DNA of 33,465 bases, from positions 108,779 through 142,243 of the forward strand of contig NZ_NGUP01000005.1 in assembly GCF_002206625.1 (NCBI RefSeq). Reading direction: 5' to 3'. The position numbers and the translations under genes are program-made. Below the pieces are notes generated by a model. It worked only from the letters and a program-made list of their open reading frames with translations, was not told where the DNA came from and made no database searches. Numbering within the stretch: the first letter of the stretch is position 1; every line of letters begins with the position of its first letter. Positions 23,608-32,048 of the stretch are shown here, in pieces. The stretch comes from Polynucleobacter campilacus (lineage in GTDB: Bacteria; Pseudomonadota; Gammaproteobacteria; Burkholderiales; Burkholderiaceae).

Positions 23608-23636
23608 AACCCCCCCGAATCAAAATTCAGGGGGTT
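23608..23636 (-). terminator. Terminator of the phosphonate operon
   Basis: On the minus strand, AACCCCCTGAAT pairs with ATTCGGGGGGTT across a 4-base loop (one or two bulged bases), followed by ATTTTG. It lies 16 bases after the phnX stop. The T tract is short but the stem is GC-rich. Confidence 0.7.
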
Positions 23637-23651
23637 ACCTTCTCAATCCAT

Positions 23652-24473
23652 CTAGATATTGTAAGAATTAGGCTTTTGGCCTAAATCTAAGCGTTTATTA
23701 ATTTCATCGATCACGGGCAATAAATCTGCAACGGAATCAATCACGAAATCAGGCTGCATTTCTTGCATATTCACTCTCGCTACATTTTTCAGGCGATCAG
23801 CTTCATCGACTGGAAATGCCTCTAACTCCTCAAGAGAAAGACCAAGGGTATTTCCACTAACTGCGACGCCAACAGTCCAGCAGCCGAATGACTTACCCTC
23901 TTCAATCCCTGGCTGGGTATCATCTACCTTAATGAATGAAAGCGGATTTTCCAAACCTAGCTGTCTGGCGCATTTAATCATCATTTGAGCTGATGGTCGA
24001 CCCAGTGTGGTATCTCCTGAATAAGAGAAGACATCAACTTCATACCCTTGTTCTTTAGCTATTGGTAACAATAAATCTAAGAGCTCTCTGGTATATCCAG
24101 TTGTTGAGCCAATTTTAATGTCACGCTCACGCAATGCTTTGGCTAGTGCTGCTACTCCTGGAATTAATTGACCACACTCTAGGATGCTTACCTTATTCAT
24201 CGGAACAAAAATATCTAGCAGTCGATCAACATCAACATCAGTATGCGATTTTCCGTGAATCTTAAGCCATTGAGTTTGAATTTCTGGGAGACTTAAAAGT
24301 GCGTTGATATGGTCCCACTTATTAATACCCATCGGAATGCGGGCTTGGGCAATAGTCATTTTAATACCTTCAGATTGGAACAATTTGACGAAAGCGCCCA
24401 TAGGAGCTCTACTGCCATAATCGACTGTCGTGCCAGCCCAATCAAAAATAACTGCCTTCACCCAAGTTTTCAT
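23652..24473 (-). CDS. phnX: Phosphonoacetaldehyde hydrolase PhnX
   Basis: PhnX splits phosphonoacetaldehyde into acetaldehyde and phosphate in the cytoplasm. It is a HAD-superfamily enzyme of normal length (about 273 residues). From the ATG at 24473, Asp11 in VIFDWAGTTVDYG is the nucleophile and Lys52 in MGINKWDHI is the Schiff-base lysine that defines PhnX. TTGYTRELLD and DDTQPGIEEGKSFGCWTVGV follow. ATG 24473 is preferred to the in-frame ATG 24488: it sits 2 bases after the upstream stop, with TTAGGGTG as ribosome binding site, and gives the usual PhnX N-terminus. It is the last gene of the operon, before a terminator. Confidence 0.95.
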   Translation of the reverse strand: MKTWVKAVIFDWAGTTVDYGSRAPMGAFVKLFQSEGIKMTIAQARIPMGINKWDHINALLSLPEIQTQWLKIHGKSHTDVDVDRLLDIFVPMNKVSILECGQLIPGVAALAKALRERDIKIGSTTGYTRELLDLLLPIAKEQGYEVDVFSYSGDTTLGRPSAQMMIKCARQLGLENPLSFIKVDDTQPGIEEGKSFGCWTVGVAVSGNTLGLSLEELEAFPVDEADRLKNVARVNMQEMQPDFVIDSVADLLPVIDEINKRLDLGQKPNSYNI

Positions 24474-24475
24474 TA

Positions 24476-25624
24476 TCACCCTAACCATTCATCAAAATTA
24501 TCTTTTGCAAGCCCAAAAGCTGTGCTTGCCCCTGTTCCACTACTGACTATGGCGACTCTCAATTCTGGAGATACTTTTTCAATCAATGCATCGTATGTAC
24601 TGGAGGATGGATAGACGCCCGTCCAACGCTCAATCACTGTGTGCTCAGTGATACTTAAAACCCGATACATCAACTCAATAATCAGTTGTTCAATTTTGTC
24701 ACTGGCAAATACATTTTCTGAAGAGCCATAGTGGTGCGAATCTCCAACTACTAGGCTACCATCCGCACTTTGCACCACAATCAAATGAATACCATTCTCA
24801 ACATATTCAGGCATCTCTATTGCGATACGCTCTTTAAGAGCCTTGGCTTCAGGCAATTCTGACCACCCCAAGTATCTAGCTAAACTGTTATCGGTCATCA
24901 CGCTACCCGGAAGGATGAAGCCGTCCTGCACTTTAATTCTGAGCATTTGGAGCGTGCATAGCTTCAAATCATATTTTTCAATATAAGGCTTGGCTATCCC
25001 CGACAATTCAGCCCCGGGACAGACCACAATTCTTTGAGTATCCAATCGATTATTTGAGGTGTGAACAGATGATCCATCGATGGATAAGACCTCAGTCTCC
25101 CAATAAAAATCTACGCCTATAGTATTTTGTAAATAATTTGCTAATTGGGGAATTGCTTCTCTAGATTCCACCCTAAATTCATGGGGGCTATAGAGAAGAC
25201 CAAGAGAATTTTTTAAATTCAGGTTATGAATGTTTTTAAAGCCAAGAGCTTCCAACTCTAGATAGCTCGCCCGAGGATAGTATTTGCAATCTGTTCCCAT
25301 AGGGCTTTGAAGAAAGGCTTTTGCAACCTCAACCGCCTCGGGACGCTCACATAAAATCCAAGTGCCTTCATGCAGTATTTTGATCTCCGCCAAGGAAGCC
25401 AATTCTCTCCATACTTGCGCTGAATAAACTGCCCTTCGCCATGTGTCCTGAGCACCCTGTCCTGAAACCGTAATAAAACCAAAATTTCGGATAGAGGCCC
25501 CTGTACAGCGTGTATTTTGTTCAACAATGGCTACAGATAAACCTCTCTTTTGAGCTTCATAAGCGTGGGCTAAGCCCACAATGCCAGCGCCCACTACCAG
25601 TAGGTCGTAATTTTTATTTGCCAT
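24476..25624 (-). CDS. Phosphonate-associated FAD-dependent amine oxidase
   Basis: A DAO-fold flavoenzyme of about 382 residues. DLLVVGAGIVGLAHAYEAQKRG is the FAD-binding N-terminus, TGASIRNFGFI the flavin contact, and the C-terminal VSSGTGASTAFGLAKDNFDEW closes the site. It resembles the FAD oxidoreductases found beside phnX (the TIGR03364-type family), some of which are reported to oxidise N-methyl-aminoethylphosphonate or aminoethylphosphonate to phosphonoacetaldehyde. No phnW transaminase is in this operon, so this enzyme is the best candidate to feed PhnX. ATG 25624 is chosen (AGGA 10 bases upstream, in the end of the Fe-ADH gene); it overlaps that gene by 11 bases. phnX starts 2 bases after its stop. 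Confidence 0.85.
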   Translation of the reverse strand: MANKNYDLLVVGAGIVGLAHAYEAQKRGLSVAIVEQNTRCTGASIRNFGFITVSGQGAQDTWRRAVYSAQVWRELASLAEIKILHEGTWILCERPEAVEVAKAFLQSPMGTDCKYYPRASYLELEALGFKNIHNLNLKNSLGLLYSPHEFRVESREAIPQLANYLQNTIGVDFYWETEVLSIDGSSVHTSNNRLDTQRIVVCPGAELSGIAKPYIEKYDLKLCTLQMLRIKVQDGFILPGSVMTDNSLARYLGWSELPEAKALKERIAIEMPEYVENGIHLIVVQSADGSLVVGDSHHYGSSENVFASDKIEQLIIELMYRVLSITEHTVIERWTGVYPSSSTYDALIEKVSPELRVAIVSSGTGASTAFGLAKDNFDEWLG

Positions 25625-26687
25625 TGATTCTAAATCCTGCAAAATTTTTTCCTCGAGCAGAAAGCCTCACTGAACCTACCTGCTCTTCCACCGTTTTATC
25701 ACACTCTAGTGGTGGATATGCTGAAAATCCTAGCGCAAGTAACCATTGAAACATTGCTGTGGGATTTGAAAAATATTGCCCTAGAGCCCGCTCCAGGCTA
25801 ATCAATATGATTGGATCACAATCACTTTTAATTAACAATTGCCACACGTAAGGCAACCAATAGGCGCATGATTGCCCATGACTTCGTTGACTCTTGGCCG
25901 TTTCAGCATAAGACAAGGCATGAACGAGCGCTGTTTGGGTTTTTGCCATTGCTAAACCAGCAGATAAGGCAGCCTCTGAAAGCTGTTCACGTAATTGAAG
26001 ATTATCTAAATCATTTTGAATCAGTGGCAAATAATGGCAGATTTTTTTTGCTGCAAAAATGGCAAGATTGGTTGTTTCTTGTGTTCTATTTCTATTCCAA
26101 ATTGCCTCTAAAGCGTGTGAAAGAGCATCGATTGCGGAATCGCGGGAAATGACCCACGGAGCTCCAAGACATAGGCGAGGATCAACAATCGCTACATCAG
26201 CAAAAACTTCAGATCCAAAAAATGAATGTTTACGCTGCCTTGTAAAGTCCCACATAGTAGCAGTTGGCGTGACCTCACTACCTGTTCCGGCGGTTGTTGC
26301 AGCGAGCAATAAAGGTATTTTAGGTAAGGATTCATCTTCTATTTTTGTATCTAGGTGTTTACTCAACCAAGCGCATCCATCAGGCTTAAAGCGTAGCACT
26401 TTGGCTGCATCCATGACGCTGCCACCACCAATTCCTAGTAATGCAGATTTTTCTAAATGGGCTCGACTCCAAAAATCTTCGTGAAGTTCTTGAATGCTCG
26501 CAATATCTGGCATCCCCTTTTGGTAGATAGTTTCAGAAAGGATCCTACCTTGTAAAGAAGAGCGTATTTTTTTTAACTCTTCGTTAGAAATTTCTGGAAT
26601 TCGTAGAATATGAAATCCGCGATCTGGATACAGATTGGCCAGCTCTAGAATTGACCCGGCACCGAAATAAATACTGGGCTTAGGCAT
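25614..26687 (-). CDS. Phosphonate-associated iron-containing alcohol dehydrogenase
   Basis: A 357-residue group III (Fe-dependent) alcohol dehydrogenase. GIGGGSVMDAAK is the NAD(P) site, TTAGTGSEVTP the next conserved segment, and DALSHALEAIWNR plus HGQSCAYWLPYV hold metal-ligand histidines. Relatives in phosphonate operons (the TIGR03405-type family) are recognised mainly by context. Reduction of acetaldehyde from PhnX, or interconversion of phosphonoacetaldehyde and hydroxyethylphosphonate, are reasonable but unproven roles. It starts 3 bases after the phnE stop and overlaps the FAD gene by 11 bases. Confidence 0.82.
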   Translation of the reverse strand: MPKPSIYFGAGSILELANLYPDRGFHILRIPEISNEELKKIRSSLQGRILSETIYQKGMPDIASIQELHEDFWSRAHLEKSALLGIGGGSVMDAAKVLRFKPDGCAWLSKHLDTKIEDESLPKIPLLLAATTAGTGSEVTPTATMWDFTRQRKHSFFGSEVFADVAIVDPRLCLGAPWVISRDSAIDALSHALEAIWNRNRTQETTNLAIFAAKKICHYLPLIQNDLDNLQLREQLSEAALSAGLAMAKTQTALVHALSYAETAKSQRSHGQSCAYWLPYVWQLLIKSDCDPIILISLERALGQYFSNPTAMFQWLLALGFSAYPPLECDKTVEEQVGSVRLSARGKNFAGFRINGK

Positions 26688-26690
26688 TAT

Positions 26691-27503
26691 TTAACTTGCA
26701 AGCTTCCTTAGATAGGAAGAAATCAAATCGATGATGGTTACAGTTGCAATCAAAATTATTAAAACTGCACAAGTTTGAGAGTATTGAAAGCCGCGAATCA
26801 CTTCATATAAAATGACTCCAATACCACCGGCTCCCACCATTCCAACAACAGACGCTGAGCGAACATTGGACTCAAAACGATATAAAGAATAAGAGACCCA
26901 CAAGGGCATTACCTGCGGCAAAATTCCATACACAATTTCAGCCATCGGATGGGCACCCGTTGCCCTAATTCCTTCGATCGGCCTGGGGTCTACCGCTTCT
27001 ACCGCCTCAGAAAATAGTTTAGCCAATGTTCCAGTCGTATGGACAAATAGTGCAAGCACGCCCGCAAATGGTCCTAAACCAACTGCCACAATAAATAACA
27101 TTGCAAAGACCATCTCATTGATGGCACGTAATGCATCCATGAGACGACGCACAGGTTGATAGACCCATGGACTAACCACATTAGATGCGCATAGTAAGCC
27201 CAGAGGTATAGCAGCTACGATTGCCAGTAAAGTTCCCCAAATGGCGATTTGGACTGTTACCAGCATCTCACTCACATAGAGCTTCCAGTCCTTAAAATTG
27301 GGAGGGAAAAAATCAGCTGCATATTTACTCATGTTCCCAGAATCTTTAATCAGATCCAGTGGACGCATTTCTGCACCCTGCCAAGCCCAAGCCAGCACTA
27401 AAAAGAACAGGGCCCATCCTAAGTAATAGGAGAGGCCATGTCTTTCTTCAAAAGCGCGTACTTTAGCTCGATTTAATGAGAGCTCTGAAACAGACTCGCT
27501 CAT
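26691..27503 (-). CDS. phnE: Phosphonate ABC transporter permease PhnE
   Basis: A 270-residue inner-membrane permease with about six helices. The first is near residues 27-43 ([17 protein letters not shown]). The EAA loop that docks on the ATPase reads [25 protein letters not shown] (about 180-204), followed by [12 protein letters not shown], typical of PhnE. It works with PhnC and PhnD to import phosphonates. Its ATG overlaps the phnD stop as ATGA (4 bases), indicating translational coupling. Confidence 0.93.
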   Translation of the reverse strand: MSESVSELSLNRAKVRAFEERHGLSYYLGWALFFLVLAWAWQGAEMRPLDLIKDSGNMSKYAADFFPPNFKDWKLYVSEMLVTVQIAIWGTLLAIVAAIPLGLLCASNVVSPWVYQPVRRLMDALRAINEMVFAMLFIVAVGLGPFAGVLALFVHTTGTLAKLFSEAVEAVDPRPIEGIRATGAHPMAEIVYGILPQVMPLWVSYSLYRFESNVRSASVVGMVGAGGIGVILYEVIRGFQYSQTCAVLIILIATVTIIDLISSYLRKLAS

Positions 27504-28447
27504 TTGATCTTAGCTAAAGCCTCATTCAGTTCGGCAACTTTTTTAGCCTTCTCTGCATCGCTAATCGTGGTATCGGACTCAACCTTACGCAAATCCTTAA
27601 ATAACTCTAATTGACGAATCGGATTTAATTGGGCATTGGTAGAAGGCCTAAATCCACCATAGTTATAGATATTTTTGAGTACAGCCTTCTCTTCCGGATT
27701 GGATTTAGCGTAGTTAAATACAAACTTTTTCAATTTCTCTTTTGTATCTTTATCTAAATCGGTACGCCATACAAATGGATCACTAGGAATTAATGGACTT
27801 TTCCAGATAATCTTGATGTCCTGAGCTGACTCGGGCTTAGTTGCTGTTAAACGGTCAATCTCTTCGGAATTATTTGTAGCAACGTCCAGCTGTTTAGCAA
27901 GAATTGCCTGAAGATTTACACCGTGACTAGCATTTCTGACGGTTTTAAAGGTCTCTCTAGCCTCGATGTTTCGCTTAGCAAAGATGTAATAGGTTGGCAC
28001 AAGGAAACCAGATGTGGAATTTGGATCTCCAATACCAAAATTGATACTCTTTCCGTTCTTAATCACATCATCCACATTATTGTATGGTGAATCTTTTTGA
28101 GTAATCAAATAGGATGTATATCCAACGGCACCATCAGCAAAAACAACTTGCGCGAACACTTCACCGCTAGCGCGATCTACAGCCTCCATGGCAGCTTTAT
28201 TTCCAAACCAGGCTACCTGCACTTTGTTAAAGCGCATTGCCTCAATGACCCCAGCGTAGTCTGGAGCATAGAATGATTTGACTGTTAGGCCAGTTTGCTT
28301 CTCCATGTCTCTAAAGAATGGCTCCCAGCGATCCCTTTGAGCAGATGCGGAATCTGTTGAGATAACCCCAAAACTAATTTCTTTAGCTTGCACCAAGCAA
28401 ACTGATAAAGCCATCAAGCCTGCCAAAAGTATTTTGCTTAACTTCAT
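27500..28447 (-). CDS. phnD: Phosphonate ABC transporter binding protein PhnD
   Basis: A 315-residue periplasmic receptor. The signal peptide has core [15 protein letters not shown], with the mature start [24 protein letters not shown] as in Phn[12 protein letters not shown] near 78 and [21 protein letters not shown] near 138-158 form the phosphonate-binding segments; the serine and threonine turn DPNSTSG binds the phosphonate oxygens in PhnD. GGGAG lies 8 bases before the ATG. The AEP-type ligand is inferred from the catabolic genes in the operon. Confidence 0.93.
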   Translation of the reverse strand: MKLSKILLAGLMALSVCLVQAKEISFGVISTDSASAQRDRWEPFFRDMEKQTGLTVKSFYAPDYAGVIEAMRFNKVQVAWFGNKAAMEAVDRASGEVFAQVVFADGAVGYTSYLITQKDSPYNNVDDVIKNGKSINFGIGDPNSTSGFLVPTYYIFAKRNIEARETFKTVRNASHGVNLQAILAKQLDVATNNSEEIDRLTATKPESAQDIKIIWKSPLIPSDPFVWRTDLDKDTKEKLKKFVFNYAKSNPEEKAVLKNIYNYGGFRPSTNAQLNPIRQLELFKDLRKVESDTTISDAEKAKKVAELNEALAKIK

Positions 28448-28474
28448 TTCAATCTCCCAATAAAAAATTAATGC

Positions 28475-29323
28475 CTAATGAACTAATGTGAGTTTTGGCT
28501 CGGAAATACTAGCCTCTTTAACAGAAGGAAAATCCTCATCCATCTCCAAATCCTCTAAATTTGATCCATATAACTCTGCCAATATGTCGGAGGTTAATGC
28601 TTTGGTTGCACCATCAAAAACCACAGTCCCTTTATTCAGGGCGATCGTTCTATCGCAATACTTTCTAGCAACTGGAATCTGATGCAAGCTGGTCAAGAAA
28701 GTCAGATCTAATTTTTGAGACAAATTAACGATCGTTTCCATTACCTTCCTGGACGACTCAGGATCTAATGACGCTACCGGTTCATCTGCCAATAAAATTT
28801 TTGCACCCTTAATCAATGCTCTAGCAATCGCCACTCGTTGTTGCTGTCCACCAGATAGGGTTGAGGACCTTTGATAGGCAAAATCTACTAAGCCAACCTT
28901 TTCTAAGGCATCTAATGCCCTAGCCTTTTCTTCTAAGGTAAATTTTTTACAAATAATCTCGAAAATATTCTTTTGAGGACAAATACCAATTAAGACGTTT
29001 GTCATTACATCTAATTGATTCACTAGGTTAAATTGCTGAAAAATGATGCCAATTTCATTTCTAATTTGGCGTACCTTATTTGACAGTTGCCCATGGGACT
29101 GTATTTGCCGACCATTAATGCACAGTTCACCGCTGTTTTTGTCAAGTATCTCTAAGCCTGATATCGCCCTAATCAGGGTAGACTTTCCAGAGCCTGAAGC
29201 TCCAATTAGTGCCACCCTCTCACCAGCAGCAATCTCTAAGGTGACATTGCTCAAGGCCTGGTTCTTCTTTCCACTTGAAAAGAATGTCTTATTTGCCTCC
29301 TGTATTGTGAGTACGGTACTCAT
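28475..29323 (-). CDS. phnC: Phosphonate ABC transporter ATP-binding protein PhnC
   Basis: The transport ATPase, about 282 residues. Walker A is GASGSGKST, the Q-loop IFQQFNLVNQLDV, the signature LSGGQQQRV, Walker B ILLADEP, then SLDPESSRKVM and the H-loop SLHQ, a pattern seen in PhnC (LHQ in place of THD). ATG 29323 is chosen: AAGGAG lies 5 bases upstream and the ATG overlaps the upstream stop as ATGA. A GTG at 29329 is less likely. Confidence 0.93.
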   Translation of the reverse strand: MSTVLTIQEANKTFFSSGKKNQALSNVTLEIAAGERVALIGASGSGKSTLIRAISGLEILDKNSGELCINGRQIQSHGQLSNKVRQIRNEIGIIFQQFNLVNQLDVMTNVLIGICPQKNIFEIICKKFTLEEKARALDALEKVGLVDFAYQRSSTLSGGQQQRVAIARALIKGAKILLADEPVASLDPESSRKVMETIVNLSQKLDLTFLTSLHQIPVARKYCDRTIALNKGTVVFDGATKALTSDILAELYGSNLEDLEMDEDFPSVKEASISEPKLTLVH

Positions 29324-29874
29324 TGACACTCCTTAGCCAATTTGAGTAACTCAGCGATCACATCTGCTTTTAATGGCATCTTCAAATCAGGATTTTTAGC
29401 GATATCATCCCACCTTCGTAATGACACTGCATCTTTTGCAAAAGGGTGCTCTATGAATTGGGAGAGCTCATTTTCTGACATGTCACCACCCTGAAGTTCT
29501 AGGCTTCTAATGGAATCAGCAGATAAAGATTGACGATAGTCGGGATAAGTAGTCACAAGGTAACGCTTGGCCAAGACATGCATCAGCACAGGCTGGCTCA
29601 CTTGTTCAGAAAAAATATTGACAAGATAATTTCCGCCTATATGCTCGTGACGATCATCATGCCCATAAGTCGTGGGAGTACCTTCTTTTTTGGATAAAAG
29701 ATGGCCAATATCATGCAACCATGCAGCCAATTGCAATTGAGGGCTAGCACCTTCTGCTTTAGCAAGTTGCCCGCATTGCCAAGCATGAGCTAACTGAGTA
29801 ACACCCTCACCTTCGTAGTGAAGATCACCTTTTTCTTGATATAGATCGGCTAAATAGGCTACGGATGATTGCAT
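29320..29874 (-). CDS. PhnZ-like HD-domain oxygenase (phosphonate-operon HD protein)
   Basis: A 184-residue HD-fold protein that heads the operon. The Y-x-x-E lid pair is Tyr20/Glu23 in LHYEGEGVTQLAH. Probable metal ligands are His30, His54-Asp55 (WLHDIGH), His76 or His78 (RHEHIGG), His99 and Asp156/157 (RRWDD). Lys103 follows in LAKRYL. These match, from memory and with small offsets, the residues of PhnZ, a mixed-valent di-iron oxygenase that cleaves (R)-1-hydroxy-2-aminoethylphosphonate to glycine and phosphate. PhnZ needs the dioxygenase PhnY to make its substrate, and none is in this window. So the substrate may come from elsewhere in the genome or from the environment. No strong ribosome binding site; ATGA overlap with phnC. 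Confidence 0.8.
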   Translation of the reverse strand: MQSSVAYLADLYQEKGDLHYEGEGVTQLAHAWQCGQLAKAEGASPQLQLAAWLHDIGHLLSKKEGTPTTYGHDDRHEHIGGNYLVNIFSEQVSQPVLMHVLAKRYLVTTYPDYRQSLSADSIRSLELQGGDMSENELSQFIEHPFAKDAVSLRRWDDIAKNPDLKMPLKADVIAELLKLAKECQ

Positions 29875-29996
29875 TTTATCAATATGACAAGGAAATATTA
29901 CGAATTCGTGTCACTGTTAAAACGGTTAGAAATAAAGCCTAGAAAGACGGCTGCAGACCCATAGAACATACCTTCTGTTTTTTTGGCTAATTAGCG

Positions 29997-30011
29997 AGAA
30001 TTGCCAATTCT
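29997..30011. promoter_or_regulatory. Palindrome upstream of the phosphonate operon
   Basis: AGAATTG and CAATTCT form a perfect 7-1-7 inverted repeat, about 123 bases before the PhnZ-like ATG, in the 185-base gap between that gene and the SRPBCC gene. It is a good size for a dimeric repressor site. No regulator gene for the operon is in the window, and no clear Pho box was found. Confidence 0.4.
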
Positions 30012-30059
30012 TGTTAGCTCACCCGACAAACGTGCACCAAAACTGACCCGTCTAACAAA

Positions 30060-30629
30060 TTAATTGCACGCAAATGATTCAGCAGACTTTGACTGTGCTG
30101 CTTTTTGTGCCATCACCTCAAATCGACCACGAATACTGTTTTTCATAAAATACTCAATCACAAACAATGGAATACTAGAGTCAGGTTCAAAAATAGCATC
30201 ATATTTAAAGAGAGTCTTATCCCTTACCTCGAACAACCTCCAGGACCCTCTATATTCTTTGCTATCCCCGCTCAGTTGATTAAAAATAAGAAGTTTATTC
30301 GGGGTCTCCGTATATTCCATCAGAGATTTCATCTCAATAGGAATAAAGAGTATTTGCTCTCTAATGAGTCGTTGAACTCTTACTTTATTTCGAGTCCTCG
30401 ATATGATTTTTGACTCAAGAATTCCCGGCATATTCTTGGCCCCTTCATAATCAGTAATAAAAGCGTATGCAGAACAGATATCAATTGCTACCTCATAGCT
30501 CGCTTGAATTCTGAAGTGTCCATTCTCCGTAATTACAGTGGCATGGACATCATAAGGATTTGTATTTTCGTGAGCATGGATTTGGATTGCACTTAGAATT
30601 AGCAATAGACAAGCAAACCATTTCATCAT
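30060..30629 (-). CDS. Exported SRPBCC/START-like protein
   Basis: A 189-residue protein with a short signal peptide (core ACLLLILSAIQIHA, residues 5-18) and then a helix-grip fold. Visible elements are GHFRIQASYEVAIDICSAYAFITDYEGAKNMPG, the usual start of a polyketide-cyclase or START-type domain, then LMEYTETPNKLLIFNQ, YRGSWRLFEV and a long C-terminal helix. The fold has a cavity for lipids or other hydrophobic ligands. Its ATG directly follows the stop of the cdh gene, so the two are translationally coupled and probably act together in the periplasm, perhaps on lipids; this is inference. Confidence 0.75.
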   Translation of the reverse strand: MMKWFACLLLILSAIQIHAHENTNPYDVHATVITENGHFRIQASYEVAIDICSAYAFITDYEGAKNMPGILESKIISRTRNKVRVQRLIREQILFIPIEMKSLMEYTETPNKLLIFNQLSGDSKEYRGSWRLFEVRDKTLFKYDAIFEPDSSIPLFVIEYFMKNSIRGRFEVMAQKAAQSKSAESFACN

Positions 30630-31322
30630 TCAATTGCATTTCCAGATAGTAAAAGCAGCTTCGGGGCTATCTGGGCTTACCAGCACAAGGTATTTCCCTT
30701 CTAGTGATTTGGCTACTAGAACACCATAATCATTTAGTCCATTGGTTTTGGCAACTTTATCAGCAGCCAACCAAACACTTTGTAAGTTATCAACATAAAC
30801 AGTACTGGATTGATCAAAACGAGTCCTAGCATTTTGATCTAATCTGAGTATGTGCACATGCAGCTGATTTTGCGTACGTTGGGATGGCGGATTTACGACC
30901 AATGCAAGTGATTCAGCTTCGATTCGCTCTATTCCTACATCCCATGCAAATTGCCAAATATCCTCTTCCCGATTGGGATCCTCAACTCCAGTAACGACCT
31001 CCCTGGGCATTGCAAGACCATGAGTAAACTCTACTGGGCAGCCGCACATCTTAATATCTCGGATTGCAGCATAGCGCGTACTAAGCTTCCATACCTCATT
31101 CGTCTTCTTACACTCTGTGATATTGCTGCACCTAGCATCAGCTCTCGGTAACATGCAATTTGCGCAGTAATTCTCTTTTGATGGATCTACACACTGGGAA
31201 ACGATGTGCAACAGAATATCGCTCTTAGCAATATTAAAAGATATAGCTTGTGATGAGATACCTATGGTTGCTATTAATGCAACTAAAATCTTAGCCCATA
31301 AGTAATTGGTACTGGTATTCAA
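30630..31322 (-). CDS. cdh: CDP-diacylglycerol pyrophosphatase (Cdh family)
   Basis: A 230-residue HIT-like hydrolase that would split CDP-diacylglycerol into CMP and phosphatidate at the membrane. The N-terminal hydrophobic segment KILVALIATIGISSQAIS is an anchor or signal. Family motifs are present: MCGCPVEFTHGLAMPREVVTGVEDP, then IWQFAWDVG, ALVVNPPSQRTQNQLHVHILRL with the catalytic His-x-His, and ARTRFD. The start is TTG at 31322, 2 bases after the upstream stop; no in-frame ATG precedes the anchor, so coupling to the small upstream gene probably drives initiation. Cysteines 42, 53, 56 and 65 in the exported part may form disulfides. It is followed directly by the SRPBCC gene. Confidence 0.78.
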   Translation of the reverse strand: MNTSTNYLWAKILVALIATIGISSQAISFNIAKSDILLHIVSQCVDPSKENYCANCMLPRADARCSNITECKKTNEVWKLSTRYAAIRDIKMCGCPVEFTHGLAMPREVVTGVEDPNREEDIWQFAWDVGIERIEAESLALVVNPPSQRTQNQLHVHILRLDQNARTRFDQSSTVYVDNLQSVWLAADKVAKTNGLNDYGVLVAKSLEGKYLVLVSPDSPEAAFTIWKCN

Positions 31323-31324
31323 GT

Positions 31325-31567
31325 CTACTCTTCAAGCTCCAAGTCAAGATGCAGACTAAATTCAGCATCTGCCAATTCTGCACATTCCATAGCGCTCATC
31401 TGATCTTCAAATGATAGCTGTGCAAAACGCTCTGCCGCTACGAAATTATTCTCTCTGTAGTTATCTAAGGCCAATAATTGATTCCACGCAGCCTTTTGAT
31501 AATATTCAGCGGATTTTCTTCTTAGGTCGATAACTTTATCGCTTAGGTTTTGATTTGGCATTTTCAT
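31325..31567 (-). CDS. Small acidic helical protein of unknown function
   Basis: About 80 residues, not recognised. It is mostly helical and strongly acidic at its end (LADAEFSLHLDLELEE). Its centre, AAWNQLLALDNYRENNFVAAERFAQLSFEDQMSAMECAEL, resembles a pair of TPR-like helices, but no repeat is certain. ATG codons at 31567 and 31561 are possible; GAAAGAG fits 31561 best by spacing. No signal peptide. It is the first gene of a tight three-gene unit with cdh and the SRPBCC gene (2-base and 0-base gaps). Confidence 0.6.
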   Translation of the reverse strand: MKMPNQNLSDKVIDLRRKSAEYYQKAAWNQLLALDNYRENNFVAAERFAQLSFEDQMSAMECAELADAEFSLHLDLELEE

Positions 31568-31613
31568 CTCTTTCAACTTGCTATTGAACTTGAGTGTGAT
31601 GCTCTACCTTTAA

Positions 31614-31741
31614 TATGACATTTCAATGAATTTTTCTATTCGTTTTGTCATAATTGAGACTGATATATCAAGCCCAAATATGACAATTTCACTTCTTAAG
31701 ATTTATCAAAAATATTTTGAGTCAGCGATAGACATGTCATA
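31614..31741. repeat. Four alternating inverted TATGACA/TGTCATA heptamers
   Basis: TATGACA at 31614-31620, TGTCATA at 31646-31652, TATGACA at 31679-31685 and TGTCATA at 31735-31741. The first three are 32-33 bases apart (about three helical turns). The two forward copies extend to AATATGACA. They fill the AT-rich 298-base gap between two divergent small genes, where a shared regulator could bind. Confidence 0.45.
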
Positions 31742-31865
31742 TTTAATCGCTACGAATGAAAGCTACTTATGGGATATGTGGATTCATTCTGATTGCTACT
31801 GGTTGTGATTAGCCTAGTCCAACAGCCCATAGGTAACCAAATCTGGTTAATTAAGGAGAGTACTC

Positions 31866-32045
31866 ATGACTACCTTTACTACTGAAGATCGCGAGCTCGT
31901 TGAGAAAGAACCGATTCCTTTTTACGGCTTCTACCACATAACTGATTTATCACCTAAAGACAAAAATGTTCTTTTACATCCGGTCTTAAGGAAAATTAAA
32001 GTGGAATATAGGGTGGATGACAGCAGCGAGGATTTAGGGGATTAG
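31866..32045 (+). CDS. 59-residue protein of unknown function
   Basis: A short gene with a strong ribosome binding site, AAGGAG at 31853-31858, 7 bases before the ATG. The protein starts MTTFTTEDRELVEKEPIPFY and ends RVDDSSEDLGD. It is polar and acidic at both ends, with an aromatic-rich middle (PIPFYGFYHITDL), and has no signal or transmembrane segment. I do not recognise it. It converges on another tiny gene whose stop is 3 bases away. The AT-rich repeats upstream may form its promoter. Confidence 0.6.
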   Translation: MTTFTTEDRELVEKEPIPFYGFYHITDLSPKDKNVLLHPVLRKIKVEYRVDDSSEDLGD

Positions 32046-32048
32046 GCT

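Noticed and set aside
31626..31808. Open frame of 60 residues on the plus strand, MNFSIRFVII...
   Set aside because: No ribosome binding site, very AT-rich DNA, unusual residue make-up, and it lies over the heptamer repeats. More likely regulatory DNA.
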